Counted from the first letter of the stretch, positions 43,931 through 53,043 are shown. The stretch: DNA of 64,000 nucleotides from Salinimicrobium soli (GCF_048323655.1 NZ_JBLUWW010000001.1:558001-622000); one strand, 5' to 3'. Notes: generated by a model from the letters alone, not told the origin. A program made the numbers and translations.

Positions 43931-44479
43931 TTGGAGTATTATAATTACATCAAAGCCTTACATCTTATTTTTGTCATTACCTGGTTCGCCGGCTTGTTTT
44001 ACATTCCGAGGCTATTCATTTATCATATTGAGGCTGCGCAAAAACCTGAACCTGAAAGTTCCATCCTGTCGGCCCAACTAAAGCTGATGACCAAAAGGCT
44101 CTGGTACATTATTACCTGGCCGTCGGCTGTTCTGGCTAGTGTATTCGCTTTCTGGCTTTTATTCATTAATCCGTATTGGCTGCAACAGGACTGGATGCTG
44201 GTAAAATTGGGCTTTGTCCTACTCCTGTACATCTATCACATGAAGTGTCACTTCATTTTTAAAGAGCTCCAAAATGACATTTTTAAATGGACTTCTAACC
44301 AAATGCGTTTGTGGAACGAAGTTTCTACTTTAATTCTATTTGCGGTAGTATTTCTGGTCATCCTCAAGAACGCCTTCAACTGGATCTATGGTGTCATTGG
44401 AATATTTGTACTCGCCGGATTGTTAATGCTTGGGATAAGAATTTATAAACGGATGCGCAACAAAAATCCGGAGCTCTAA
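43931..44479 (+). CDS. hemJ: Protoporphyrinogen oxidase HemJ (CopD/UPF0093 family)
   Basis: The 182-residue inner-membrane protein with about four helices starts YIKALHLIFVITWFAGLFYI with the conserved His and Arg (PRLFIYH), the signature of the HemJ family that oxidises protoporphyrinogen IX. A TTG at 43931 is the likely start: the next upstream in-frame codons are CTG, then a stop, and no ATG lies near. It completes the hem set together with hemH, 110 bases away. Confidence 0.88.
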   Translation: MEYYNYIKALHLIFVITWFAGLFYIPRLFIYHIEAAQKPEPESSILSAQLKLMTKRLWYIITWPSAVLASVFAFWLLFINPYWLQQDWMLVKLGFVLLLYIYHMKCHFIFKELQNDIFKWTSNQMRLWNEVSTLILFAVVFLVILKNAFNWIYGVIGIFVLAGLLMLGIRIYKRMRNKNPEL

Positions 44480-44520
44480 AAATGGTTTAATAATTGTTGC
44501 ATCTAAGCGAAATCAAATAA

Positions 44521-45975
44521 ATGAGACTTTTGCAATTCTCTTTACGTACCCGTATTTTTCTTTCCATGATCCTATTGGTGCTGCTGGCATCCATCTTAAT
44601 TGGTGGGATCACGGTATTTCAATACAAAGAAGAGGCGCAAGAGTACCATCGGGAAAGGCTGGAGCGCAAGGAGGAAGCTATTCGGGAACATATCAAATTC
44701 GTAATCGAAAGTACCACCTATGAGGTAAGCGAGGATAATATCACCCTCATCCTGAAAGAGCGGAACAAGATCAACGAGATCTCCCAGGTGCATAACATGC
44801 CGCTCAATATTTACAGCCTTGATGGAGACCTTATTCTGAAGTCGAATCAGTCATTTTTCAGAGATACTACAGACCTGCAAATGGCACCGCGAATTATGGA
44901 GAAGCTTGCCTCTTCCTCGACCAAACGCGTTTTGCTTCACACCCGAAAAGGGGATAAAAAGTTCCAGTCTTCTTATACATATATAACCGACAACAAATTC
45001 AAGCCGCTGGCAATTCTAAATATTCCGTACCTGGAAGATGATTATTTTATTACCCGCGACCTTCATAATTTCCTGGTGAGATTGACGGAGGTCTATCTTT
45101 TTATGTTGCTTTTGGCCATTGTTCTGGCATATTTCCTTTCCAAATATATTACCCGAAGCCTTAAGACAATTTCTGAAAAGATCAACCAGACAAGGTTGGA
45201 TAAACGAAATCAAAAGATCGAGATAGGCAATGTTAGTGAGGAGATCTTTACACTGGTAAGTGCTTATAATTCAATGATCGATGAGCTGGAAGAGAGTGCC
45301 GTGAAACTGGCCACCAGTGAACGGGAACAGGCCTGGCGGGAAATGGCGAAGCAGGTGGCACATGAGATCAAGAATCCATTGACGCCAATGAGGCTGAGTG
45401 TTCAGAATTTTCAACGCAAATTCGATCCGGATGATCCTGAAATGCCGAAAAAGGTGGATGAATTCAGCAATACGCTTATCAATCAAATTGACACGATGAG
45501 CTCGATAGCTTCGGCTTTTTCGAATTTCGCCAAGATGCCGGCACAGCAAAATGAGACGCTGAATGTTCCAAAAATTGTAAAACTGGCTCTTGATATTTTT
45601 AATGAGGAGTACATTCTTTTTTCCGCGGAAAAAGAGGAAATACTTGCCAAATTTGATCGAACCCAGTTGATAAGGGTGGTAACCAATCTTGTCAAAAATG
45701 CCATTCAGGCGGTTGACGATGTGGAGAATCCCGCAATACTGGTTGCCGTGACCGAAGAAGAAGGACGGGCTTGCCTTACCGTTTCCGATAATGGAACGGG
45801 AATTTCAGAAGAGAACAAACCGAAGGTCTTCGAACCTAAATTTACCACCAAAAGCAGCGGAATGGGGCTAGGACTGGCGATGGTTAAGAATATTGTGGAG
45901 AGTTGTAACGGGAACATCGACTTTACCTCAAAACTGAATAAAGGAACTATATTTAAAGTACATTTTCCAAAATAA
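44521..45975 (+). CDS. Sensor histidine kinase (NtrY-like)
   Basis: The 484-residue membrane kinase has transmembrane helices at about 12-33 and 187-207, enclosing a periplasmic sensor of about 150 residues. A HAMP-like linker follows (208-260). The HisKA domain has the phospho-accepting His281 in QVAHEIKNPLTPMRLS and the HATPase domain has NLVKNAIQAV, SDNGTGISEENKP and GMGLGLAMVKNIVE. The layout resembles NtrY-type kinases. No response regulator is encoded in the window, so it is an orphan here. It is followed by a crotonase gene 6 bases later. Confidence 0.92.
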   Translation: MRLLQFSLRTRIFLSMILLVLLASILIGGITVFQYKEEAQEYHRERLERKEEAIREHIKFVIESTTYEVSEDNITLILKERNKINEISQVHNMPLNIYSLDGDLILKSNQSFFRDTTDLQMAPRIMEKLASSSTKRVLLHTRKGDKKFQSSYTYITDNKFKPLAILNIPYLEDDYFITRDLHNFLVRLTEVYLFMLLLAIVLAYFLSKYITRSLKTISEKINQTRLDKRNQKIEIGNVSEEIFTLVSAYNSMIDELEESAVKLATSEREQAWREMAKQVAHEIKNPLTPMRLSVQNFQRKFDPDDPEMPKKVDEFSNTLINQIDTMSSIASAFSNFAKMPAQQNETLNVPKIVKLALDIFNEEYILFSAEKEEILAKFDRTQLIRVVTNLVKNAIQAVDDVENPAILVAVTEEEGRACLTVSDNGTGISEENKPKVFEPKFTTKSSGMGLGLAMVKNIVESCNGNIDFTSKLNKGTIFKVHFPK

Positions 45976-45981
45976 CCAACT

Positions 45982-46764
45982 ATGGATTTCGAGAATATAT
46001 TATTTGAAGAGAACGACGGAATTGGGTATATCACGATTGACCGTCCCAAAAAACTGAATGCCCTAAACCGGGCTACAATTCAGGAGCTGCATGAAGCATT
46101 TTCTGAAGCTCAGGAAGATGAAGATATTAAAGTCATCATTCTAACCGGAAGCGGAGAAAAAGCCTTCGTTGCCGGGGCAGATATCAGTGAGTTTGCCGAT
46201 TTCTCAAAAGATGAAGGAAAACAATTGGCGGCTGAAGGTCAGAAAAAACTGTTTGATTTCGTAGCCAATCTTTCCAAACCTGTAATTGCTGCGGTGAACG
46301 GATTTGCCCTTGGAGGAGGACTTGAGCTGGCCATGGCTGCACATTTCAGGATCGCCAGTGACAATGCAAAAATGGGACTTCCGGAGGTTTCTTTGGGAGT
46401 TATTCCCGGTTACGGAGGAACACAGCGCCTGCCACAGTTAGTGGGCAAAGGAAGAGCTATGGAAATGATCATGACGGCCTCAATGATCGATGCTCGTCAG
46501 GCTTTGGAATATAACCTGGTAAACCATGTGACAGAGCCGGAGAAACTGATCTCCTTTGCCGAGGATATGGCCCGCAAGATAATGAAGAATTCGCCGGTGG
46601 CCATTTCTGCTGCTATTCGTGCAGTGAATTCAAACTACGAGGATGGTGTAAATGGATTTGAAATTGAGATCGAAGAATTCGGTAGGTCATTTGGTACTGA
46701 AGATTTTAAAGAAGGTACTTCTGCCTTTCTGAGCAAACGCAAAGCAGAATTTCCAGGAAAATAA
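45982..46764 (+). CDS. Enoyl-CoA hydratase (crotonase family)
   Basis: The 260-residue cytosolic enzyme hydrates trans-2-enoyl-CoA in beta-oxidation or related pathways. Oxyanion-hole residues lie in AFVAGADISEF and FALGGGLELAMA, and both catalytic glutamates are placed as in short-chain hydratases (GGGLELAM and LPEVSLGVIPGYGGTQRLP). It probably shares a transcript with the sensor kinase (6-base gap), although no functional link is evident. Confidence 0.93.
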   Translation: MDFENILFEENDGIGYITIDRPKKLNALNRATIQELHEAFSEAQEDEDIKVIILTGSGEKAFVAGADISEFADFSKDEGKQLAAEGQKKLFDFVANLSKPVIAAVNGFALGGGLELAMAAHFRIASDNAKMGLPEVSLGVIPGYGGTQRLPQLVGKGRAMEMIMTASMIDARQALEYNLVNHVTEPEKLISFAEDMARKIMKNSPVAISAAIRAVNSNYEDGVNGFEIEIEEFGRSFGTEDFKEGTSAFLSKRKAEFPGK

Positions 46765-46800
46765 CCATTTGGATATTTTCCATTTTATAGGAAAAATTCC

Positions 46801-46808
46801 TATTTTTG
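46801..46808 (+). promoter_or_regulatory. -7 box immediately before the radical SAM gene
   Basis: TATTTTTG ends only 6 bases before the ATG at 46815, so the transcript would start at or near the start codon (leaderless or nearly so). A TTG lies 29 bases upstream, longer than the normal spacing. Confidence 0.45.
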
Positions 46809-46814
46809 TTCCTG

Positions 46815-47888
46815 ATGAAGGGGAACGGGCATATTAAAGGAAGGGGAGCACAGCTACAGGTCAATAATAGATTCTCTCTGCATTCGTATGAGATGCGGGA
46901 TGATTTTCTGAACTATTGTGCCGCCGAGGGCGACGAAGCAATAGATTCAAAAACTTCGTTTATTGACACTTTTCCTAAAACCATTGTAAATAAAGTTTCC
47001 AGTCCCGATGTGGGGCTGGAATTTTCTCTGAATCCTTACCAGGGTTGTGAGCATGGGTGTGTCTACTGCTATGCACGCAATTCACATGAATATTGGGGTT
47101 ACGGCGCCGGACTTGATTTTGAACAGAAGATCCTGGTGAAGCGCAATGCTGTTGAACTCCTTGAAAACAAACTGAGAAGCAAAAGCTGGAAGGCAAGTCC
47201 TATTATCCTCTCGGGAAATACGGACTGCTATCAACCTGTGGAGCGCAAGCTGGAGATCACCCGCCAACTGCTGCAGACTTTTCTGAAATACAAGCATCCC
47301 GTAGGGATCATTACCAAAAATGCCCTTATTCAGAGGGATATTGATATTCTGGAGGAACTGGCGAAGGATAATCTGGTGAGGGTTAATCTTTCTATTACTT
47401 CTCTGGATGAAAGAATCCGGCAGTTACTGGAACCGCGTACTGCCAGTATTAAGAAGCGTCTGCAAACCCTTGAACGGTTAAGTGAAAAGGGAATTCCGGT
47501 CAATGTGATGATGGCACCGATCATTCCTTCTATTAACAGTCATGAAATTCTGCCATTGGTAAAGGAGATCTCTGAACGTGGGGCTTGTGGAGTGGGTTAT
47601 ACAGTGGTGAGACTGAATGGAGCCATAGGCGGCATTTTCTCAGACTGGATCAGGAAAACCATGCCAGATAGAGCTGAAAAGGTACTTCATCAAATAGCAG
47701 AATGCCACAATGGTAATCTCAATGACAGTCGCTTTGGAACCAGAATGAAAGGGGAGGGCCAGTTTGCAGAACAGGTAGCACAGCAATTTGCTATCGCGCG
47801 AAAGAAATATCTTTCAGGGAGGGAGAGGCCGGTACTTGATTGCGATCTACATGAGCAGTACAAAGACGGGCAAATGAAATTATTCTAG
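46815..47888 (+). CDS. Radical SAM protein, PA0069/SPL-like family
   Basis: The 357-residue protein (from MKGNGHIKGRGAQ) has the radical SAM cluster motif in PYQGCEHGCVYCYAR (CxxxCxxC, about 78-92), then ILSGNTDCYQPVERKLEIT and GIITKNALI. This matches proteins annotated as Rv2578c/PA0069-family radical SAM, related to spore photoproduct lyase. The reaction is unknown; DNA lesion repair is one guess. An earlier TTG (46806) is less likely. It is convergent with the HD hydrolase gene, stops overlapping. Confidence 0.88.
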   Translation: MKGNGHIKGRGAQLQVNNRFSLHSYEMRDDFLNYCAAEGDEAIDSKTSFIDTFPKTIVNKVSSPDVGLEFSLNPYQGCEHGCVYCYARNSHEYWGYGAGLDFEQKILVKRNAVELLENKLRSKSWKASPIILSGNTDCYQPVERKLEITRQLLQTFLKYKHPVGIITKNALIQRDIDILEELAKDNLVRVNLSITSLDERIRQLLEPRTASIKKRLQTLERLSEKGIPVNVMMAPIIPSINSHEILPLVKEISERGACGVGYTVVRLNGAIGGIFSDWIRKTMPDRAEKVLHQIAECHNGNLNDSRFGTRMKGEGQFAEQVAQQFAIARKKYLSGRERPVLDCDLHEQYKDGQMKLF

Positions 47889-48553
47889 TTAAACGGATTT
47901 TCAGGATCTGCACCCCATTCTTTGTAGAATTCTTTGAGGTATAGCTCCATGAATTGATGTCTTTCTTCCGCCATACGTCTACCGGTCTTTGTGTTCATCC
48001 GGTCCTTAAGCAAGAAGAGCTTTTCATAGAAATGATTGACCGTGGGAGCAGTAGACCGTTTATATTCCTCCTTGCTCATGTTGAGGTTAGGTTTTATCTC
48101 GGGGTCAAAAATGCCCCGTCCTTTATGACCTCCATAATTAAATGTACGGGCGATTCCAATGGCTCCCAATGCGTCTAACCTGTCAGCATCCTGTACCACA
48201 TCGAGTTCCGGAGAGCTGAATTGCTGGTTTTCATTTCCTCCTTTAAAGGAGATCCATTTTATGATATTTTCTACGTGGATTATAACTTCCTCGTCTACCT
48301 GCTGACCTTCTAAAAAAGCTCTTGCTCTTTTGGGTCCCAGGCTTTCGTCTCCTTTATGAAATTTCGAATCAGCAATGTCGTGCAGTAGAGCTCCCAGTTC
48401 CACTATGAAAAGGTCCACATTTTCACCGGCAGCGATCTCTCTTGCGTTCTTTAATACCCTTTGTATGTGGAACCAGTCATGTCCTCCTTCAGCATTTTGA
48501 AGGGTCTTTTGAACAAAGGCTGTTGTATTTTGAATTACTTCTTCTTTCTTCAC
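47885..48553 (-). CDS. HD-domain phosphohydrolase
   Basis: The 222-residue cytosolic protein has metal-binding HD motifs: HDWFHIQRVLKNARE (H near 20), LGALLHDIADSKFHKGDE (HD near 58-59), and DVVQDADRLDALGAIGIAR (Asp near 117). The pattern resembles YedJ-type nucleotide hydrolases. The substrate cannot be assigned. It lies just after an acyltransferase gene on the same strand (11-base gap). Confidence 0.88.
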   Translation of the reverse strand: MKKEEVIQNTTAFVQKTLQNAEGGHDWFHIQRVLKNAREIAAGENVDLFIVELGALLHDIADSKFHKGDESLGPKRARAFLEGQQVDEEVIIHVENIIKWISFKGGNENQQFSSPELDVVQDADRLDALGAIGIARTFNYGGHKGRGIFDPEIKPNLNMSKEEYKRSTAPTVNHFYEKLFLLKDRMNTKTGRRMAEERHQFMELYLKEFYKEWGADPENPFN

Positions 48554-48564
48554 TAGAATAGGTA

Positions 48565-49305
48565 TTATTTGATGTCTGCAGTAATGGACCGCTCTACAAT
48601 TGCCACAAGGCTTTCGGGGTCTTCAGATTTTACCGAAATTGGCTTTTGAACCTTCATATTGAGGTGCACGCCTATACCCATAGGGAAACTGCCATTTCTG
48701 AAAAGCTTCCAGCTGTTATTGATGGTAATAGGAACCACCATCGCCTCCGGCATTTTTCTAAAAAGCAATTGCAATCCCTGTACGGCAAATTTTTTGGGAG
48801 CACCCGTGCGGCTACGGGTACCTTCCGGAAAGATCACTGCAGAACGATTGTTGGTGTTGAGGTAATCTGCAAATGCTGACATTTTAGTCAGCGCTTCCCG
48901 GCCATTCTTGCGGTCAATCAATACATTTCCGCCATGCCTAAGATTATAGGAGATGCTTGGAATGCCTTTTCCGAGTTCCATTTTGCTTACAAACTTTGGG
49001 TGGTGTTTTCTGAAATGCCATATAATAGGAGGGATATCATACATTCCCTGATGATTGGCCACGAAGATACAGGGCCTGTCAACGGGAAGGTCAAATTCGT
49101 TCTGGATCGTAAATCGAGTACCCAGGATATTCAGGCAACGCAGTAAGAAGAAATTGAAAATGTCAACACTCTTTTTATGGGCACTATAGCCTCCCAGCTT
49201 CAGACATACCCATTGTATAGGGTGAAAAGTCAGCAGCGTAATTCCGAAGAAAATATAAAAGAGGACAGAAAGCGGGTAAGAAAGTAATTTTTTTAGAGTC
49301 TTCAT
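48565..49305 (-). CDS. 1-acyl-sn-glycerol-3-phosphate acyltransferase
   Basis: From MKTLKKLLSYPLS (246 residues) there is an N-terminal membrane segment (LSVLFYIFFGITLLTFHPI), the HX4D motif NHQGMYD with His85 and Asp90, and the canonical FPEGTRSRTGAP. This fits PlsC, which acylates lysophosphatidic acid in phospholipid synthesis. It is closer to the standard enzyme than the paralogue at 4926-5663. An ATG 5 codons upstream also fits. Confidence 0.93.
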   Translation of the reverse strand: MKTLKKLLSYPLSVLFYIFFGITLLTFHPIQWVCLKLGGYSAHKKSVDIFNFFLLRCLNILGTRFTIQNEFDLPVDRPCIFVANHQGMYDIPPIIWHFRKHHPKFVSKMELGKGIPSISYNLRHGGNVLIDRKNGREALTKMSAFADYLNTNNRSAVIFPEGTRSRTGAPKKFAVQGLQLLFRKMPEAMVVPITINNSWKLFRNGSFPMGIGVHLNMKVQKPISVKSEDPESLVAIVERSITADIK

Positions 49306-49362
49306 TTTTAACGGGTGCAAAGAGGCTGCAATTTCTCAATTTATTTGCTGCCGGACAACCAT

Positions 49363-49396
49363 AAAAAAAGCTGCAGAAATTATCTTCCTGCAGCCT
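49363..49396 (-). terminator. Terminator of the bacilliredoxin gene
   Basis: GCTGCAG (49370-49376) and CTGCAGC (49388-49394) pair across an 11-base loop, and on the minus strand a T-run (TTTTTTT) follows. It lies 24 bases after the bacilliredoxin stop. Confidence 0.85.
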
Positions 49397-49417
49397 TTAA
49401 ATTTCTTCCGTAGAAAA

Positions 49418-49828
49418 TTAACAGAATTCGTTGTATGCTTCTGTCAGGTTTTCTGCGATCATTTCAGCAGGACGGCCTTCAATGTGGTGTCTTTCCAGCA
49501 TGTGAACCAACTCTCCATCTCTGAAAAGAGCCATTGAAGGAGAAGAAGGAGGAAATGGTACCATATAATCGCGGGCCTTTTCTGTTGCCTCTCTGTCTAC
49601 TCCGGCAAAAACGGTCACCAAATGATCTGGAGTTTTACTGTTTTGTAATGAAATACGTGCTGCAGGACGGGCATTGGCTGCCGCACACCCACATACCGAG
49701 TTCACTACCACTAAAGTGGTTCCTTTTTGAGCAATTGCCTCGTCAACTTCAGCTTCTGTATGTAATTCTTTGAATCCAATGCTCGTCAAATCTTCACGCA
49801 TTGGCTTAACTAATTCCGGTGGATACAT
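49418..49828 (-). CDS. BrxA/BrxB family bacilliredoxin
   Basis: The 136-residue thioredoxin-fold protein has the CGC active site in VVNSVCGCAAANARPA. In Firmicutes these proteins remove bacillithiol from modified protein cysteines, and many Bacteroidota also make bacillithiol-type thiols. The role here, oxidative-stress repair in the cytosol, follows from the family. A TATCTTTG box (49869-49862 on the minus strand) lies upstream. Confidence 0.93.
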   Translation of the reverse strand: MYPPELVKPMREDLTSIGFKELHTEAEVDEAIAQKGTTLVVVNSVCGCAAANARPAARISLQNSKTPDHLVTVFAGVDREATEKARDYMVPFPPSSPSMALFRDGELVHMLERHHIEGRPAEMIAENLTEAYNEFC

Positions 49829-49861
49829 ATATCAAATATTTTTTTAAGACTTAATAGTCCG

Positions 49862-49869
49862 CAAAGATA
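49862..49869 (-). promoter_or_regulatory. -7 box of the bacilliredoxin promoter
   Basis: Minus-strand TATCTTTG, an exact TAnnTTTG match, 33 bases before the start codon. Confidence 0.55.
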
Positions 49870-49969
49870 CCAAATAAAGTTAAGCTGGCTAAATTATAGA
49901 CCTATAAAGCCTTGTGCGCAACCCAGTTATTCTGAAACAACGCCTTCAGAAAAAGCTGACTTAAAATGT

Positions 49970-49977
49970 TATCTTTG
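49970..49977 (+). promoter_or_regulatory. -7 box of the TerB/J-domain gene promoter
   Basis: TATCTTTG lies 19 bases before the ATG at 49997, giving a very short leader. The -33 element is not clear. Confidence 0.55.
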
Positions 49978-49996
49978 CGGGCAAAACAGTTCTCTC

Positions 49997-50725
49997 ATGA
50001 TCAAATGGATAGCCGCTGTCCTCGGCTTCATGTTTTATGGTTTTCGCGGCGCGATCCTCGGCTTTATTCTGGGAAGTATTCTTGATTCCCTTTTTACCTC
50101 CTCAAAAGATAACTTCAGTTTTTTTAAAGAAGAAGAAAGAGTTACTCCGGGTGATTTTGAATTGCACCTGTTGTCCCTTTCAGCCATAGTAATAAGGGCC
50201 GATGGTAACGTGAGTCAACGTGAAATGGATTATGTGAGAACCTATTTTGTGCAATCCTATGGAAAGGATCGCGCTAATGCCATTTTCAGGACCTTCAATG
50301 AAGTGGTGAACAAGCGCGAAATGAATGCGGCGCGAATCGCTCAATTCCTGGCTCAAAGAACCCAATACGCAGCCCGATTACAGATCGTTCACTTCTTATT
50401 TTCAATTGCCAATGCCGATGGACACGTTAGTGCTGCTGAAGCCAGCAAAATTGAAGAGATCGCCCGATACCTTCGATTGGGTATGAAAGATTTCGGGAGT
50501 ATAAAAGCTATGTTCTTCAAGACTACTGATAATGCTTATAAAATTCTGGAGATCGATAAGTCAGCTACTGATGCCGAAGTGAAAAAAGCTTTCAGAACCA
50601 TGGCTAAGAAATATCATCCTGACAGAATTCAGCATATGGATGAAGCTTACATCAAAGGCGCTGAAGAAAAATTCAGAAGGGTGCAGGAAGCCTACGAGCA
50701 AATTCAGAAGGAAAGAGGGTTTTAA
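49997..50725 (+). CDS. TerB and J-domain protein (DjlA-like)
   Basis: The 242-residue protein begins with a hydrophobic Gly-rich segment (FMFYGFRGAILGFILGSIL) that may anchor it in the membrane. A TerB-like domain follows (about 55-155; FELHLLSLSAIVIRADGNVS and SIANADGHVSAAEASKI), and a C-terminal J domain (about 175-240) has the HPD tripeptide in KKYHPDRI. This is the order of DjlA, a DnaK co-chaperone at the membrane. It is convergent with the TonB receptor gene. Confidence 0.9.
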   Translation: MIKWIAAVLGFMFYGFRGAILGFILGSILDSLFTSSKDNFSFFKEEERVTPGDFELHLLSLSAIVIRADGNVSQREMDYVRTYFVQSYGKDRANAIFRTFNEVVNKREMNAARIAQFLAQRTQYAARLQIVHFLFSIANADGHVSAAEASKIEEIARYLRLGMKDFGSIKAMFFKTTDNAYKILEIDKSATDAEVKKAFRTMAKKYHPDRIQHMDEAYIKGAEEKFRRVQEAYEQIQKERGF

Positions 50726-50731
50726 AACAGC

Positions 50732-53020
50732 TTACTGCAATAGTTTATTCCCAAATTTCAATCCTGCAAAGAACGTTCTTGGCCTGGAAGGTCCATAGAC
50801 GTAATTGGCGTCCCTGTCAACTCCCATGTCAAAATCTTGCTGGTATTGATTAAAAATATTCTGTACACCCAGGTTTAGTTCCAGTTGGAAACTTTTTGAC
50901 AGTTCGAAGGTATAAGCAGTCTTAAAATTCACTTCCATGAAATCTTCTGTCTTTTCCAAACGATCCGTTTCAATATATCCCGCCAAGTGAGGCACATACA
51001 TGCTGCCCGTATAAACACCAGAAAGATTGTTCTGCCAGGCCTTTACAGGCGCATAAGTAAGGATGAAGTTTCCGTAGATATTCGGAGATTTAAAGAAGTT
51101 CCTGGCATTATCCAATGATACGGTTGGATCATCACTAAACTGTACCGGGGAATCATATTTGGCTTTTTGTAAAGTTCCTCCGAGTTGAAGGATCCAATCC
51201 TGGTTGGGCGCGAAAACAGCATCCAGGTTCATTCCGTAGACATTGGCGCCTTCCCCGTTTCGTTTTTCAAAAACTGTTTCTGAAATCCTCTCCAGTACAA
51301 AAGGTTTTTCCAGCCTGGTGTAAAAGGTCTCCAAAGTAAACCGGTAGTTCTCATCTAACGTACTTTTGCTCCATTCTGCGGAAGCCAGGTAACTGTGTGA
51401 AGTCTCTGACTCAAGGTTCTCTGAAAATTGTACCAGACTTACTTCTCCGGCTGCGATCCTGGCATGAATGTCTTCGGTAAATACCTGTGGGGCCCTGAAC
51501 CCCTTCGCGTAACTGGTTCTGAACTGGAGTTGTTCACTTGCAGCGTATAAAAGATTCAAACGAGGATTGAAGACCACCTCTTCTTCAGCTACGTTGTGAA
51601 GGTCTGCACGCAAGCCTCCCAGAACTTTTAATTTGGGAGTAGCCTGCCATTCCTGCTGGGCATAGAGACCCAGAATATTCAGGTTTTGATCTATCCTGGC
51701 GTTGTAGCCCGGTTTGCGGTCTTTCATAAGATTGTTCTTGAATTCACTTCCGACGGTAAAAGTAGCCGTGGAACCCAAAAAGTTTTTCTGGTCGAAAGAG
51801 AACTGTGTTCCCAATAAATAGGTGTTATCCAGAGAATTTCCGTATCCTTTTATGCTCTCCTCAAAGGTTTCCCCTTTTCCTCCATAGAAATTTTCATTTC
51901 TGGACAATTGAGCGGTCCCGTAGACCGAATACCGCATATTCTTGTTCTTTGAAAATGCTTCGTAAGTAAGCCCGCCGCCTATTACATCGCTATCAATTTG
52001 TTCGGTGATATCTGCTTCAAAAGGCTGTAGATGTAATTTATTTCCTCCTCGTCGAAACTCGTGGATGGTGTGAAAATCCAGACTGATCTCACTGCGCTCG
52101 TCAGGCTTATAAAATGATTTAAAACCGAAGGTTTTATTTTCTACCTGGGTTATTTCAGTAAAACCGTCTTCATTATGGTCATAAGGATTTCGGTCACGAA
52201 ACATTCCGTAGACATTTAAACCTGCGTTATAATCATTTGAAAGAATGGTTCCGTTCATGGTAATAGCCTTATCACTGGCTTCGGAATTAATGGCTGCAAC
52301 ATTCCCGGCAATTTCAAAGTAATCTTCAGTTGGCTTTTTGGTGATGATATTTATCGTGCCGGCAATGGCATTGGATCCATACAACGCAGATCCTCCACCT
52401 CGCACCACCTCGATCCTGTCGATGGAATTTGCAGGGACCTGGTCAAGGCCATAAACTCCATTTAATGCGCTAAAGACTGGCCGGCTGTCGATAAGGATCT
52501 GGGAATATGCTCCATCCAGGCCGTTCATTCGCACCTGTGAAAATCCGCAGTTCTGGCAATTAGTTTCCATTCTCAAGCCCGGCTGAAAGTTCAGGCCTTC
52601 ACTAAGGCTGATGGACTGAGTGGCTTTAAAGTCTTTTGATGAAGTCACTGAGACGATAACAGGTGCGGTATGTCTAAGTTGACCTGTACGGCTTGCAGAA
52701 ATTACCACCTGGTCGAGCCCTGTGATGTCCTCCTGTAGGGAGAAGTCCACCGTTTGTTTCTCAGGGCTCAATACGTCCAGGTGATTTTTTATTGTTTTAA
52801 AGCCAATGGCTTGAACGACAATTTCATGGTGACCAAAAGGAGCGGTGAATATATACTCTCCGGATTCATTAGTGGTGGATCCAATTTGAGTACCTTCCAG
52901 AAAAATGTTTACGAAAGGAACTGGATTTCCGTTAGAAGTCACTTTTCCGCTTATTTGTGCTGTTTGGGAATGAATTATAAAACTTGATAAGGTAAACAGT
53001 ATGGTGCAAAAAGTTTTCAA
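50732..53020 (-). CDS. TonB-dependent outer-membrane receptor
   Basis: The 762-residue protein has a signal peptide (MKTFCTILFTLSSFIIHS), a carboxypeptidase-regulatory-like domain (about 22-105; ISGKVTSNGNPVPFVNIFLE), a plug domain (about 115-230; RMNGLDGAYSQILIDSRPVF, EVVRGGGSALYGSNAIAGTI), and a beta-barrel ending at PRTFFAGLKFG. TonB receptors import metal chelates, vitamins or sugars with TonB energy. The 36-bp palindrome in its promoter region and the divergent DtxR regulator point to an iron or manganese (chelate or heme) substrate; that is inference. Confidence 0.93.
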   Translation of the reverse strand: MKTFCTILFTLSSFIIHSQTAQISGKVTSNGNPVPFVNIFLEGTQIGSTTNESGEYIFTAPFGHHEIVVQAIGFKTIKNHLDVLSPEKQTVDFSLQEDITGLDQVVISASRTGQLRHTAPVIVSVTSSKDFKATQSISLSEGLNFQPGLRMETNCQNCGFSQVRMNGLDGAYSQILIDSRPVFSALNGVYGLDQVPANSIDRIEVVRGGGSALYGSNAIAGTINIITKKPTEDYFEIAGNVAAINSEASDKAITMNGTILSNDYNAGLNVYGMFRDRNPYDHNEDGFTEITQVENKTFGFKSFYKPDERSEISLDFHTIHEFRRGGNKLHLQPFEADITEQIDSDVIGGGLTYEAFSKNKNMRYSVYGTAQLSRNENFYGGKGETFEESIKGYGNSLDNTYLLGTQFSFDQKNFLGSTATFTVGSEFKNNLMKDRKPGYNARIDQNLNILGLYAQQEWQATPKLKVLGGLRADLHNVAEEEVVFNPRLNLLYAASEQLQFRTSYAKGFRAPQVFTEDIHARIAAGEVSLVQFSENLESETSHSYLASAEWSKSTLDENYRFTLETFYTRLEKPFVLERISETVFEKRNGEGANVYGMNLDAVFAPNQDWILQLGGTLQKAKYDSPVQFSDDPTVSLDNARNFFKSPNIYGNFILTYAPVKAWQNNLSGVYTGSMYVPHLAGYIETDRLEKTEDFMEVNFKTAYTFELSKSFQLELNLGVQNIFNQYQQDFDMGVDRDANYVYGPSRPRTFFAGLKFGNKLLQ

Positions 53021-53035
53021 AGCTTATATTTTTAG

Positions 53036-53043
53036 CAAAGGTA
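53036..53043 (-). promoter_or_regulatory. -7 box of the TonB receptor promoter
   Basis: Minus-strand TACCTTTG, an exact TAnnTTTG match, 16 bases before the receptor ATG. It touches the left end of the palindrome at 53043, so a bound repressor would cover the region just upstream. Confidence 0.6.
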
